Shown: one piece after another, positions 23,852-33,741 of the stretch
Layout of the letters: the number at the start of each line of letters is the position of its first letter
Numbering within the stretch: position 1 is the stretch's first letter
From: Altererythrobacter sp. Root672
Lineage (GTDB): Bacteria; Pseudomonadota; Alphaproteobacteria; Sphingomonadales; Sphingomonadaceae
Direction: 5' to 3'
Length of the DNA stretch: 64,000 nucleotides
NCBI RefSeq assembly: GCF_001427865.1
Contig: NZ_LMHH01000001.1
Coordinates: 1,984,001 to 2,048,000 of the forward strand
Made by a program: the position numbers and the translations under genes
The notes under the pieces: model-generated
What the model was told of the DNA's origin: nothing
Database searches by the model: none
The model's input: the letters and a program-made list of their open reading frames with translations, nothing else

Positions 23852-24610
23852 ATGAGCAGGATAGGCACAGTCTACCTTGTCGGAGCTGGCCCGGGCGATC
23901 CGGACCTCCTGACGCTGCGCGCCGCGCGCCTGTTGGGCGCGGCGAAAATCGTCGTGCATGACGGGCTGATCGAGCCTGCCGTGCTGGCGATGGCACGGCC
24001 GGACGCCAAGCTGGTTTCGGTCGCCAAGAGCCGCGCTCGTCACACCCTGCCGCAGGAAGAGATCAACGCTTTGCTGGTTCGCGAGGCGCTCGCCGGTCGC
24101 GATGTCGTGCGTCTCAAGGGCGGCGATCCGTTCGTGTTCGGACGCGGGGGTGAAGAAGCCGAAGCCTGCCATGCCGCTGGCGTTCCGGTCGAAGTCGTCC
24201 CCGGTGTCACCTCGGCCCTGGGCGCCGCTGCTGCTGCGCAGATCCCGCTGACCCACCGCGAAGGGGCGAGCATCGTCAGCTTCGTCGCCGGCCAGTGCAA
24301 AGGCCTGACCGAGCAGAACTGGGCCGGTCTCGCCGGCAAGGGCCGAACCTTGGTGATCTACATGGGCGTGAAGACCGCCCCGCAGATCGCCGAGAAGCTG
24401 ATGGCCGATGGCCTCTCACCCGAAACGCCGCTGGCGGTCATCGAAAACGCTGCGCGTCCTTCGATGCGTGTCGTCCGCGGTCCGCTGGCTGCCCTGCCCG
24501 ATCTCGTCGAGCGCGAACGGGTCAAGAGCCCTGCCCTCATCATCATCGGTGATGTCACCGCCCGCACCGACGCGGTCGTCACCCAATTCGCGCTGGAGGC
24601 GCATTCGTGA
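23852..24610 (+). CDS. cobA: Uroporphyrinogen-III C-methyltransferase
   Basis: 252 residues, single-domain SUMT. It adds two methyls from SAM to uroporphyrinogen III to make precorrin-2, on the way to siroheme for sulfite reductase. Signatures: VGAGPGDPDLLTLRAARLL (SAM site), VRLKGGDPFVFGRGGEEAEA and PGVTSALGAAAAAQIPLTHR. It starts the siroheme/sulfite operon; the stop overlaps the GTG of the DUF2849 gene. The oxidase/ferrochelatase step (cysG N-terminal part) is not in this window. Confidence 0.95.
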   Translation: MSRIGTVYLVGAGPGDPDLLTLRAARLLGAAKIVVHDGLIEPAVLAMARPDAKLVSVAKSRARHTLPQEEINALLVREALAGRDVVRLKGGDPFVFGRGGEEAEACHAAGVPVEVVPGVTSALGAAAAAQIPLTHREGASIVSFVAGQCKGLTEQNWAGLAGKGRTLVIYMGVKTAPQIAEKLMADGLSPETPLAVIENAARPSMRVVRGPLAALPDLVERERVKSPALIIIGDVTARTDAVVTQFALEAHS

Positions 24611-24906
24611 AGATACTTACGGGGAATGATTTGAAGAACGGCCGGGTCATCTGGTGGGATGGCCAGGGATGGTCGTTCCATGTCGAAGACGCGGTCGACG
24701 TCGGCGAGCAGGGGGACACGATCCTCAAGCAGGAAGACGCCGCCTGCCGCGTCAACGGCGGCTATGCGCTCGATGCCGAGCTCGACGCCAAGGGCCATCC
24801 TCGCCCCGCCCACATCAAGGACCGTGTCCGCGCCTATGGCCCGACCGTGCGCCCTGACCTGACCCTCAAGCCCGCCGACCCCAATGCCGGCACCTGGGTG
24901 ATCTGA
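24607..24906 (+). CDS. DUF2849 protein linked to sulfite reductase
   Basis: 99 residues from the GTG at 24607, overlapping the cobA stop by 4 nt. The pattern LKNGRVIWWDGQGWSFHVED and KDRVRAYGPTVRPDL matches DUF2849, a small family found in alphaproteobacteria between cobA and cysI. No catalytic residues are evident; a helper role for sulfite reductase assembly or siroheme loading is inferred from constant gene neighbourhood. Its stop overlaps the cysI ATG by one base. Confidence 0.85.
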   Translation: MKILTGNDLKNGRVIWWDGQGWSFHVEDAVDVGEQGDTILKQEDAACRVNGGYALDAELDAKGHPRPAHIKDRVRAYGPTVRPDLTLKPADPNAGTWVI

Positions 24907-26540
24907 TGTACAAATACGACCAATACGACCGCGCGATGGTCCAGGCCCGTGTCGAGGAATTCCGCGACCAGGCTCGCCGCCGCATCGAAGGCAAGCTGAC
25001 CGACGACCAGTTCAAGCCCCTGCGGCTGAAGAACGGCCTGTACCTGCAGCTCCATGCCTACATGCTGCGCGTCGCCATCCCCTATGGCACGTTCAACGGC
25101 GAACAGATGCGCAAGCTGGCGCACATCGCCCGCGTCTATGACCGTGGGTACGGACACTTCACCACGCGACAGAACATCCAGTACAACTGGATCAAGCTGG
25201 AAGAAGCGGCCGACCTGCTGGGCGAGCTCGCCGATGTCGAGATGCACGCTATCCAGACCAGCGGCGAGTCCATCCGCAACGTCTCGGCCGACCAGTATGC
25301 CGGCGCCGCGGCTGACGAGATCCTCGACCCGCGTCCGTGGGCCGAGATGATCCGGCAGATGACCAACTTCATGCCGGAATTCAGCTACTTGCCCCGCAAG
25401 TTCAAGATCGCCGTGATCGCCTCGCCGATCGACCGCGCGGCGCTGCGCTGGCACGACTTCGCGCTGCGCATCGTCAAGAACGACGCCGGCGAGATCGGGT
25501 TCGAGGTTTACGCCGGCGGCGGCATGGGCCGCACGCCGTTCATCGCCTACAAGATCCGCGAGTTCCTGCCGACGGGACAGATCATGTCCTACATGGAGGC
25601 GGTCCTGCGCACCTGGAACCGCAACGCCCGGCGCGACAACATCCACAAGCAGCGGATGAAAATCCTCGTCCACGAGCTGGGCGAAGAAGAGTTCCGCCGT
25701 CAGGTTGAGGAAGAGTTCCAGCACTTCCTGACCCTCAAGAACGATTTCCCGCAGGCCGAGTATGACCGCATCGCGGCCTACTTCGCCCCTCCGGCGTTCG
25801 AGACCGGCCTGTCGGAAGAGATCGACCGTTCGGACCCCGACTTCGCGCTGTGGGTCGACCGCCAGACCGTCGCGCACAAGGCGCCGGGCTATGCGATCGT
25901 CAACATCAGCCTCAAGCCGATCGGCGAGATCCCGGGCGACATTTCGGCCGACCAGATGGACCTCGTGGCCGATCTCGCCGAGCGCTACAGCTTCGACGAC
26001 ATCCGCGCCACGCACGCGCAGAACCTGGTGCTGCCGCATGTCCGCAAGCAGGACCTGCACGCTGTGTGGACCGCGCTCCACGAAGCGGGCCTGGGCGAAG
26101 CCAACCTCGACCTGGTGACCGACATCATCGCCTGCCCGGGGCTCGACTATTGCAGCCTCGCCAACGCGCGTTCGATCCCGGTCGCGCAGAAGATCTCCGA
26201 ACGGTTCGCCGACCCGGCGCGCCAGCAGGACGTGGGCGAGCTCAAGATCAAGATCTCCGGCTGCATCAACGCCTGCGGCCACCACCACGCCGGCAACATC
26301 GGCATCCTCGGCGTCGACCGTAAGGGCACCGAGAGCTACCAGCTCCTGCTCGGCGGCTCGGGTGACGAGGTCACGAGCCAGGCCAAGATCACCGGCCCTG
26401 GCTTCGACGAAGCGGGCGTGGTCGACGCGCTCGAACGCGCGGTCGAACGCTATCGCGAGATCCGCGAACCGGGCGAAAAGTTCATCGATACCTACCGCCG
26501 CGTCGGCATGGATGGTTTCAAGGAGGCGATCTATGGCTGA
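24906..26540 (+). CDS. cysI: Assimilatory sulfite reductase hemoprotein (nitrite/sulfite reductase family)
   Basis: 544 residues. It carries siroheme and a [4Fe-4S] cluster and reduces sulfite to sulfide by six electrons. The cluster cysteines are visible: Cys410 and Cys416 (CPGLDYC) and Cys453 and Cys457 (CINAC), followed by GHHHAGNIGILGV. The N-terminal half has the ferredoxin-like repeats with RGYGHFTTRQNIQYNW. No flavoprotein cysJ lies nearby, so it may take electrons from a ferredoxin. The ATG overlaps the DUF2849 stop and the 3' end overlaps the DUF934 gene by 8 nt. Confidence 0.94.
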   Translation: MYKYDQYDRAMVQARVEEFRDQARRRIEGKLTDDQFKPLRLKNGLYLQLHAYMLRVAIPYGTFNGEQMRKLAHIARVYDRGYGHFTTRQNIQYNWIKLEEAADLLGELADVEMHAIQTSGESIRNVSADQYAGAAADEILDPRPWAEMIRQMTNFMPEFSYLPRKFKIAVIASPIDRAALRWHDFALRIVKNDAGEIGFEVYAGGGMGRTPFIAYKIREFLPTGQIMSYMEAVLRTWNRNARRDNIHKQRMKILVHELGEEEFRRQVEEEFQHFLTLKNDFPQAEYDRIAAYFAPPAFETGLSEEIDRSDPDFALWVDRQTVAHKAPGYAIVNISLKPIGEIPGDISADQMDLVADLAERYSFDDIRATHAQNLVLPHVRKQDLHAVWTALHEAGLGEANLDLVTDIIACPGLDYCSLANARSIPVAQKISERFADPARQQDVGELKIKISGCINACGHHHAGNIGILGVDRKGTESYQLLLGGSGDEVTSQAKITGPGFDEAGVVDALERAVERYREIREPGEKFIDTYRRVGMDGFKEAIYG

Positions 26541-26973
26541 CGTACTGCGGTTTCGCGATGACCCCGTTCCGGACGAACCGGCGGTGTCGCTCGACGCCTT
26601 TCTCGACCAGACCAACGCCGCTTCGGTCCGCATCGAAGCGGGTGATGACGTGCGTCGTCTGGCCCCGGTGCTCGATCGCACCAAGCTGATCGAAGTGGAC
26701 TTCCCCAAGTTCCGCGACGGCCGTGGCTTCTCCAGCGCCCGCGTGCTGCGCGAGATGGGCTACACCGGCGAGATCAAGGCCACCGGCGACGTGCTGGTCG
26801 ACCTGTTGTTCTTCATGCGCCGCTGCGGCTTCGACAGCTTCGCCCCCAACGTGCCGTTCGACGAGGCCGACGTGGAAGCGACGCTGAGCCGCTATCCGTA
26901 TGTCTACCAGAGCGCTGCCGATGCCGCGGTGCCGATCTGGCAGCTGCGCCACCCGGAACTCGCGAATGGCTAG
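26533..26973 (+). CDS. DUF934 protein of the sulfite reduction operon
   Basis: 146 residues, start ATG at 26533 preceded by AAGGAGGCGATCT. DUF934 features: ALFDQT-like SLDAFLDQTNAASVRIEAGD, IEVDFPKFRDGRGFSSARVL, GEIKATGDVLVDLLFFMRRC and a C-terminal YQSA. The family is always found with sulfite reductase genes in this arrangement, and its role is unproven (cofactor or electron-transfer helper). It overlaps cysI by 8 nt and cysH by 8 nt, so all are coupled. Confidence 0.9.
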   Translation: MADVLRFRDDPVPDEPAVSLDAFLDQTNAASVRIEAGDDVRRLAPVLDRTKLIEVDFPKFRDGRGFSSARVLREMGYTGEIKATGDVLVDLLFFMRRCGFDSFAPNVPFDEADVEATLSRYPYVYQSAADAAVPIWQLRHPELANG

Positions 26974-27751
26974 TCGGGCCATCGACACGATCAATACCGG
27001 CCCCACCTTCACCCAGGCCGACGCGGACGCGCTCAACGCGCGTTTCGCCGGGGTGGACGTGAGCGTGATGCTGCGCGAGCTGTTCGCCGAGGGCAGCCTC
27101 GGACGCGTGGGCGTGGTATCCTCGTTCGGCACGGAAAGCGCGGTGCTCCTGCACCTCGTCGCCCAGGCCGACCCGAGCGTGCCAGTGATCTTCGTCGATA
27201 CCCTCAAGATGTTCGAGGAAACGCTCGCCTACCGCGACGAGCTGACCGAGCGTTTCGGCCTGGTCAATTCCTCGGTCGTGCAGCCCGATCCCACGGTGCT
27301 CGCCGCCAAGGACGAGAACGGGTTGCGTTGGTCGTGGGACCCGGACGGTTGCTGCGAGATCCGCAAGGTCGAGCCGCTGCGCCGAGCCAAGCAAGGCCTC
27401 GACGCGTGGATTTCGGGCCGCAAGGCGTTCCAGTCGGTCACCCGCCAGAACCTGCCGCGCTTCGAGATCGAAGACGGCCGCCTCAAGATCAACCCGCTGG
27501 GCGACTGGACCAAGGCCGATCTCGATGCCTACTTCGCCGAGCACGACCTCCCGCGCCACCCGCTCGAAGCCCAGGGCTACCTGTCGGTCGGCTGCCAGCC
27601 CTGCACCAGCACGGTCAAGCCGGGCGAAGACCCGCGCGCGGGCCGCTGGCGCGGTTGGGACAAGACCGAGTGCGGTATCCACACCCCGGTCGGCCCGACG
27701 GAAACGCCTGACGAAGGCGAGCTGCCTCCGGGATACGAACCGGCGTTCTGA
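26966..27751 (+). CDS. cysH: Assimilatory adenylyl-sulfate (APS) reductase
   Basis: 261 residues from the ATG at 26966, overlapping the DUF934 gene. The adenosine 5'-phosphosulfate-type [4Fe-4S] ligands are present: Cys129-Cys130 (DGCCEIRK), Cys210 and Cys213 (VGCQPC); the nucleophilic Cys236 is in ECGIH. The PP-loop-like SSFGTESAVLLHL binds the nucleotide. The four extra cysteines indicate reduction of APS rather than PAPS, so no cysC kinase is needed. The enzyme produces sulfite for cysI directly upstream; thioredoxin is the usual donor. Confidence 0.93.
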   Translation: MASRAIDTINTGPTFTQADADALNARFAGVDVSVMLRELFAEGSLGRVGVVSSFGTESAVLLHLVAQADPSVPVIFVDTLKMFEETLAYRDELTERFGLVNSSVVQPDPTVLAAKDENGLRWSWDPDGCCEIRKVEPLRRAKQGLDAWISGRKAFQSVTRQNLPRFEIEDGRLKINPLGDWTKADLDAYFAEHDLPRHPLEAQGYLSVGCQPCTSTVKPGEDPRAGRWRGWDKTECGIHTPVGPTETPDEGELPPGYEPAF

Positions 27752-27873
27752 TCCGCCGCGAACTCGGCAGGTTTCATCGAAAAAAGAACGGCATCGGGAT
27801 TCCACCCGATTGAGCCGGCGCGCGTCTGGCGGCCACTTGGGCCGCACAGACAGCCAAGCGCCAGGACCGTTAG

Positions 27874-28815
27874 ATGCAGACCGTAACCCGCGACAACTTC
27901 GTTCGAGCTGAAACCGACACCTATTTCGCCAATTTCGCGAAAGACGGCGCATTCGGGAAGATGATCCACAACCGTGGCTTCCCTGACATCGACCACCAGA
28001 GCGTCGTGCGAATGAACCGCGACACGCTCTATTCCAGCGGCATCTTCGACCTCGATGCCGGACCAGTCACGATGACGCTTCCCGACGCCGGCCAACGCTT
28101 CATGTCGCTACTGCTCATCAGCGAGGATCACTACAATCCCGCCACCTACTACGGAGCGGGCGCCTACACGATCTCGCGCGATCAGGTTGGAACCCGCTAC
28201 GTCGCGCTCTTGGTGCGAACCTTTGTCGATCCCGGAGACCCAGCCGACCTGGTCGCTGTCCACGCCCTGCAAGACGCGATCAGGATCGAGCAGGCATCGA
28301 CAGGGAGCTTCGAAGTTCCGCAATGGGATCAGGCGTCCCTCGCCCAAATCCGTGACGAGCTCAAGCAGGAGGGTCCGTTCGAGCCAAGCAAGGCGTTCGG
28401 GACCCGCGAGACGGTCGATCCTGAAGCTCACCTAGTCGGCACGGCCTGCGGCTGGGGCGGCAATCCGGCCGAGGACGCCGTCTACATCGCCGGGCGGCCA
28501 CCGAAGGATGACGGTACGACGGTTCACCGGCTCGAGGTCGAAGACGTGCCCGTCGATGGCTTCTGGTCGGTCACAGTCTACAACAAGGACGGCTACTTCG
28601 AAGCCAATCCGCAGAACGCCTACTCACTCAACAACGTGACGGCCAAGCAAGATGCGGACGGCTACTTCCACATCCAATTCGGCGGTTGCGATGGGCAAGT
28701 TCCAAACTGCCTACCGATCATGCCGGGGTGGAACTACACCGTGCGCCTGTACCGGCCTCGCGCCGAGATACTGCAAGGACGATGGACCTTTCCTGAGGTG
28801 CTTCCTGTCGAGTGA
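27874..28815 (+). CDS. DUF1254/DUF1214 family protein
   Basis: 313 residues. The pattern TYFANFAKDGAFGKMIHNRG, MNRDTLYSSGIFDLDAGPV, DHYNPATYYGAGAYTISRDQ and, at the C-terminus, FWSVTVYNKDGYFEANPQ, then GWNYTVRLYRPRAEIL matches the DUF1254 (N) plus DUF1214 (C) architecture of a beta-rich protein family. It has no obvious signal peptide, although many members are periplasmic. Function unknown. It is monocistronic between the sulfur operon and the PilZ gene. Confidence 0.85.
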   Translation: MQTVTRDNFVRAETDTYFANFAKDGAFGKMIHNRGFPDIDHQSVVRMNRDTLYSSGIFDLDAGPVTMTLPDAGQRFMSLLLISEDHYNPATYYGAGAYTISRDQVGTRYVALLVRTFVDPGDPADLVAVHALQDAIRIEQASTGSFEVPQWDQASLAQIRDELKQEGPFEPSKAFGTRETVDPEAHLVGTACGWGGNPAEDAVYIAGRPPKDDGTTVHRLEVEDVPVDGFWSVTVYNKDGYFEANPQNAYSLNNVTAKQDADGYFHIQFGGCDGQVPNCLPIMPGWNYTVRLYRPRAEILQGRWTFPEVLPVE

Positions 28816-28891
28816 AGCCAAGGCCAAGTCTGACCGCGCCGCTAACCCTTTGTGAAGTGCCGCTCTTAACTCGCCGGCGCGATCATGCGGC

Positions 28892-29281
28892 ATGGGTCAA
28901 GAACAAGCGAACTCTGCGGCAGACTGGGTCGAACGGCGCGGTTCCGAGCGGGTGCCGGTGTCGGGAGTGGTCCATCTGCAAACGGCGGGTGGCGACTGGC
29001 GGGGCATAATCTGCGACCTGTCCGAGACCGGCGCTCGTGTAGAAATCAGCAGCCCTCCCCCGGTTGGCGCCACGGCGCTGTTGAAGTGGGATGGACTGGA
29101 GCTGTTCAGCCGCATCGTCTGGATCAAGGACGACTGCTGCGGCGTGATGTTCGACAAGCCGATCTCGGTCACCGTGGTCGAGAACGCTCGTGGGGAAGAC
29201 ACGGCGCGGACAGGCCCGCCGGCCAACCCCGGCAATATCCCTTTCGGGAAGAAGCGGCGCAGAATCGGATCGGCGGGCTAG
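28892..29281 (+). CDS. PilZ-domain protein (cyclic-di-GMP binding)
   Basis: 129 residues. The PilZ signature RRGSERVPVSG (RxxxR at residues 15-20) and DLSETGARVE (the D/NxSxxG motif) mark it as a c-di-GMP receptor, usually controlling motility or biofilm in the cytoplasm. The last 30 residues are basic and disordered. Its 3' end overlaps the convergent epimerase gene by 4 nt. Its target is unknown; no flagellar or polysaccharide genes are nearby. Confidence 0.85.
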   Translation: MGQEQANSAADWVERRGSERVPVSGVVHLQTAGGDWRGIICDLSETGARVEISSPPPVGATALLKWDGLELFSRIVWIKDDCCGVMFDKPISVTVVENARGEDTARTGPPANPGNIPFGKKRRRIGSAG

Positions 29282-30198
29282 AGCCAGCCCTGCTCCCGAT
29301 ACCAGCGCGCGGTCGCGGCCAAGCCCTCCTCTGTCGGGATCTCAGCGCGCCATAGGGCCTCTGGTGGGGCCTTGTCGGGTCGGCTAACCCAGTCGGGGTG
29401 GACCATGTACCCGACCCGGTCCGGCGTCAGCTTGGCCTTGCCCCCACGTAGGCGGCCATCGGCCCAGGCGGCCGCTCGCAGGGCCTTGGCGGACAGGGAA
29501 GGCACCCACACGCTCCGGCCGACAGCGTCGCCGATGGCCTTGGCCAGTTCCTGGTGGGACCAACCGCCTTCGCGCCCGTCGTCAGGTTCGAGAATGCGGT
29601 GTTTGACCTCTTCGAGCAGCGGCGCGGTGGGTCGAACGAGGTTCAGCAACAGATGAGCTAGGTCGTCGACGTGGATCATCGAAGCCCGCCCCGCCGGTGG
29701 CATCGGCACCACGCCCCAGCGCGCGGCTTTGAACATATCGAGGATTTCGCGGTCGCGGGGGCCATAAATGGCCGGAGGGCGCACGATGGTCCAGTCGAGC
29801 CCGCTCGTCTGGACCGCCTCCTCGGCGTGCCGCTTCGACATGCCATAGCTCGAAAGGTTGGGCTCGCGCGCGGCGAGCGATGACACGAAAATGAAGCGCG
29901 AAACGCCGGCTGCGCGAGCGGCTGCGATCAGGGCTTCGGTCCCGGCGACGTTGCCGAGGTGGAAGCCCATCGGATCAGGCGTGTTCACCACGCCCGCGAT
30001 ATGCAGCACGGCCTCAGCGCCCTCGACAAGCGTCTTGAGCGCTTCTGCATCGGCGAGGTCACCGCGAACCCACTCGACACCCTGGCGCGGTGGCTGTTCG
30101 CGCCGAGCCAAGGCTCGTACGGAAACGGAACGGCTACTCGCCAGATCCAGCAGCGCCTGGCCTACAAAGCCCGTGCCGCCGGTGACTGCCAGGGTCAA
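29278..30198 (-). CDS. NAD(P)-dependent epimerase/dehydratase (extended SDR)
   Basis: 306 residues from the TTG at 30198, which overlaps the proB stop (TTGA). The Rossmann motif is TGGTGFVGQALL near the N-terminus; the active-site pair is Tyr in SSYGMSKRHAEEA with SS upstream (FVSSLAA), and the substrate loop has TIVRPPAIYGPRDRE. Atypical SDR5-like short-chain dehydrogenase. Substrate unknown. Co-transcription with proB is likely from the overlap, but no proline role is apparent. Confidence 0.85.
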   Translation of the reverse strand: MTLAVTGGTGFVGQALLDLASSRSVSVRALARREQPPRQGVEWVRGDLADAEALKTLVEGAEAVLHIAGVVNTPDPMGFHLGNVAGTEALIAAARAAGVSRFIFVSSLAAREPNLSSYGMSKRHAEEAVQTSGLDWTIVRPPAIYGPRDREILDMFKAARWGVVPMPPAGRASMIHVDDLAHLLLNLVRPTAPLLEEVKHRILEPDDGREGGWSHQELAKAIGDAVGRSVWVPSLSAKALRAAAWADGRLRGGKAKLTPDRVGYMVHPDWVSRPDKAPPEALWRAEIPTEEGLAATARWYREQGWL

Positions 30199-31328
30199 AG
30201 CAACACCAACTGATCGCGATGGATCACGGCCGAGCGCGGCGCATAGCCCAGCAGCGCCGCGTGCTCCTCGCTGCGGCGGCCTTTGATCTGCTCGATCTCA
30301 CCGGAGTCATACTCGGCGAGGCCCTGCGCCACCGCCTTGCCATCGGGATCGCGCACGCCAATCGGGTCGCCGCGTTCAAAATGTCCGTCCACTTCGGCGA
30401 TACCGCTGGCGAGCAAGCTGCCGCCCTTGCGCAGCGCGCCCGCGCATCCGGCGTCGACCACCAGCGTGCCCTTGAGCCGCTGACGTCCGCCGAGCCACGC
30501 CTTGCGCGCTCGATCGCGGCGCGTGGGCGTGAACACCGTGCCGATATCGTTGCCGAGCGCCCGGGCAAGCGGACGCTCGTACGTGCCGTTGATGATCGCG
30601 AGGGCAATGCCCGCGCGGGTGGCGATCTCGGCTGCCTGAAGCTTGGACGTCATCCCGCCCGATCCCAGGCCCGAGCCCGAGCTGGGACTGGCCATGGCAT
30701 GGACCGCCTCGGTAACGCCTTCGACGCGCGGCAGGAGCGTGGCCTCGGGGTCCTTGGGGTCGCGGTCATAGAGACCGTCGACATCGGACAGCAGGACCAC
30801 GGCATCAGCCTGCGCAGCCTGAGCCACGCGCGCCGCGAGCCTGTCGTTGTCGCCGAAACGGATTTCCTGGGTGGCGACGGAATCGTTCTCGTTGATCACC
30901 GGCACGGCCCCCGCCCCAAGCAGTCGCCCGAGCGTGGCAGCCGCATTGAGGTAACGGCGCCGGTCCTCAAGGTCCTCGAGCGTCAGCAGCAACTGTGCCG
31001 CCGTCAGCCCATGCGTCCCGAGCAGTTCGCTCCACAGGCCCGCGAGGGCGATCTGTCCGACCGCCGCGGCCGCTTGCGCATCGGCCAGCGAGCCCCGTCC
31101 GCCCTTGGCCAGCCCCAGCTTTGCCGCACCGAGCGCAATTGCACCCGAACTCACGACGATTACTTTCTGCCCGCTTGCCTGCGCCTCAGCGATCTCTTTC
31201 GCTAGCGTGGCGAGCCATTCGCGGTTCGGCGTGCCATCGCGTCCGCACAGCAGCGCCGACCCAACCTTGAGGACAAGGCGGGGAGCGGTGGCGGGATTGG
31301 CTAAGTCGGCGAGGCTCTCAATGGGCAT
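30195..31328 (-). CDS. proB: Glutamate 5-kinase
   Basis: 377 residues: an amino-acid kinase domain (LVLKVGSALLCGRDG, VIVVSSGAIALGAAKLG, VPVINENDSVATQEIRFGDN, GSGGMTSKLQAAEIA) followed by a C-terminal PUA domain (KGTLVVDAGCAGALRKGGSL). It phosphorylates glutamate to glutamyl-5-phosphate, the first step of proline synthesis. proC, the last step, is at 34628-35437; proA is not in the window. Upstream is obgE on the same strand with a 65-bp gap, the common obgE-proB order. Confidence 0.96.
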   Translation of the reverse strand: MPIESLADLANPATAPRLVLKVGSALLCGRDGTPNREWLATLAKEIAEAQASGQKVIVVSSGAIALGAAKLGLAKGGRGSLADAQAAAAVGQIALAGLWSELLGTHGLTAAQLLLTLEDLEDRRRYLNAAATLGRLLGAGAVPVINENDSVATQEIRFGDNDRLAARVAQAAQADAVVLLSDVDGLYDRDPKDPEATLLPRVEGVTEAVHAMASPSSGSGLGSGGMTSKLQAAEIATRAGIALAIINGTYERPLARALGNDIGTVFTPTRRDRARKAWLGGRQRLKGTLVVDAGCAGALRKGGSLLASGIAEVDGHFERGDPIGVRDPDGKAVAQGLAEYDSGEIEQIKGRRSEEHAALLGYAPRSAVIHRDQLVLL

Positions 31329-31393
31329 AGCGGCGAGTTAGCGGCTGCAACCCCCGTTGAGAAGCCATGCTGCTCGCAACCCGTGGAGAGGGC

Positions 31394-32464
<1,071 letters not shown>

Positions 32465-32516
32465 CTAGCCCATAAGCGGCGGGCTGGCGAACCGCTCGTG
32501 AAAATCATGACCCGGT

Positions 32517-32592
<76 letters not shown>

Positions 32593-32707
32593 TTCCGGTG
32601 TCGCGCGGGGTTGGGGCCCCGCGAAGAGCGCGCGTCCTAGCCAAAAGGCCGCAGGCTTGGAAGAGCAAAATTCTGCCCCTCCAGTTTCTGCGCCGCTCTC
32701 GCCCCGG

Positions 32708-33574
32708 TTACTTGGTCGGAATAGGTTGCACGACCGGCGTACTGACCTGGTCCGGCACCGGGATCACCGGGATCTCCGCGCCGGTCTGAGGGTCGAGCAC
32801 TGCGCCGGTCTGCTGCGCTTGGGCGTTGAGATTGACCAGGGCGCCTACGCTCTGCCCGCTGGCCCCATGGACCGCCACGTAACCTGGCTGCGACGCGCCA
32901 TAGCGGGCGCCGTACTGGGCGTCCCACGAGGCGGAATCGGCGCGGTACTTCTCATAGTCGCGGAAGAAGTCCTGGTAGACGATCTCGATGTTCGGAATGT
33001 TGGCGGCGGCGAACTGCTTGATGTCCGGCGTCGGCGACAATCCCAGGTACTGCTGCGAGAAGGCTCGCGCGACATCGCAGAACCGCTCCCGGGCGGGTGG
33101 CAGGGCGAAGTAGTTGTAGACCTGCGTCATGTAGGTCTCGCGCGCCTTCACCGCTGCATTGCGCGAACCGTACTGCTTGCGGAAACGCTCCTCGATCGCC
33201 GTATTCGTAGCGGCGAGCGTGCGGACGTTCTGCTTGAGGAAGGCCGAATAGCCGTCGAGGATCGCCTCGTACCCCGGATCGAGGCAATTGAGCGCGGCGA
33301 CGTTCCAGGCCGAGCGGAAGTGCCAGAGCGTGCTGTCGTCATCGAGACCGGTGTTGATCGTCGTGCGCTGGCCGTTCGGGGCAACCGGCGGCAGGTCCAT
33401 CGTATAGGACGCGCCCTGCGGGGGGATCGGACGGTAGGGAACCGTTTCGACGACCCGAGGCGGAGGCGGCGGAGGCGGCGGGGGTGGCGGAGGGGGCGTC
33501 GCACAAGCCCCAAGGGCGCCGACGGCCGCAATCACGAGCGTCAGCTTCAGCCAATTAGGGCGGTTCGAAATCAT
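32708..33574 (-). CDS. Lipoprotein with polyproline linker
   Basis: 288 residues from the ATG at 33574. The signal ends in a lipobox (AAVGALGAC), giving a diacylated cysteine, then 13 consecutive prolines, and then a helical domain with [20 protein letters not shown] and [20 protein letters not shown]. The C-terminus is Pro/Gln/Val-rich. The polyproline run probably reaches through the periplasm or cell wall and may need EF-P for translation. No enzymatic motif seen. Possibly an outer-membrane lipoprotein conserved in sphingomonads; the family name is not recognised. Confidence 0.8.
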   Translation of the reverse strand: MISNRPNWLKLTLVIAAVGALGACATPPPPPPPPPPPPPRVVETVPYRPIPPQGASYTMDLPPVAPNGQRTTINTGLDDDSTLWHFRSAWNVAALNCLDPGYEAILDGYSAFLKQNVRTLAATNTAIEERFRKQYGSRNAAVKARETYMTQVYNYFALPPARERFCDVARAFSQQYLGLSPTPDIKQFAAANIPNIEIVYQDFFRDYEKYRADSASWDAQYGARYGASQPGYVAVHGASGQSVGALVNLNAQAQQTGAVLDPQTGAEIPVIPVPDQVSTPVVQPIPTK

Positions 33575-33666
33575 GCAGTGTGCTCCCCTCTCATGGCACG
33601 TGAGATGATCGTGCCACGCCACGCCTTACGCGCGGATGAAGCGAGAGCCTATCGCGAGGGTCGAGC

Positions 33667-33704
33667 AAAGAAAATGCCCGGGGTGCGTTTCCACACCCCG
33701 GGCA
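33667..33704 (-). terminator. Rho-independent terminator downstream of the Bax-inhibitor-1 gene
   Basis: On the minus strand an 11-bp perfect stem TGCCCGGGGTG/CACCCCGGGCA (33675-33704) with an 8-base loop is followed by TTTTCTTT. It starts 38 bp after the stop of the gene ending at 33742 and is the clearest intrinsic terminator in the window. Confidence 0.88.
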
Positions 33705-33741
33705 CGATGAAACGAATCTGGGCTGCGATCAGTTGCGCCCG

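Noticed and set aside
24834-26708. Minus-strand 624-codon frame opposite cysI
   Set aside because: A GC-rich shadow of the clear sulfite reductase on the other strand with no family features.
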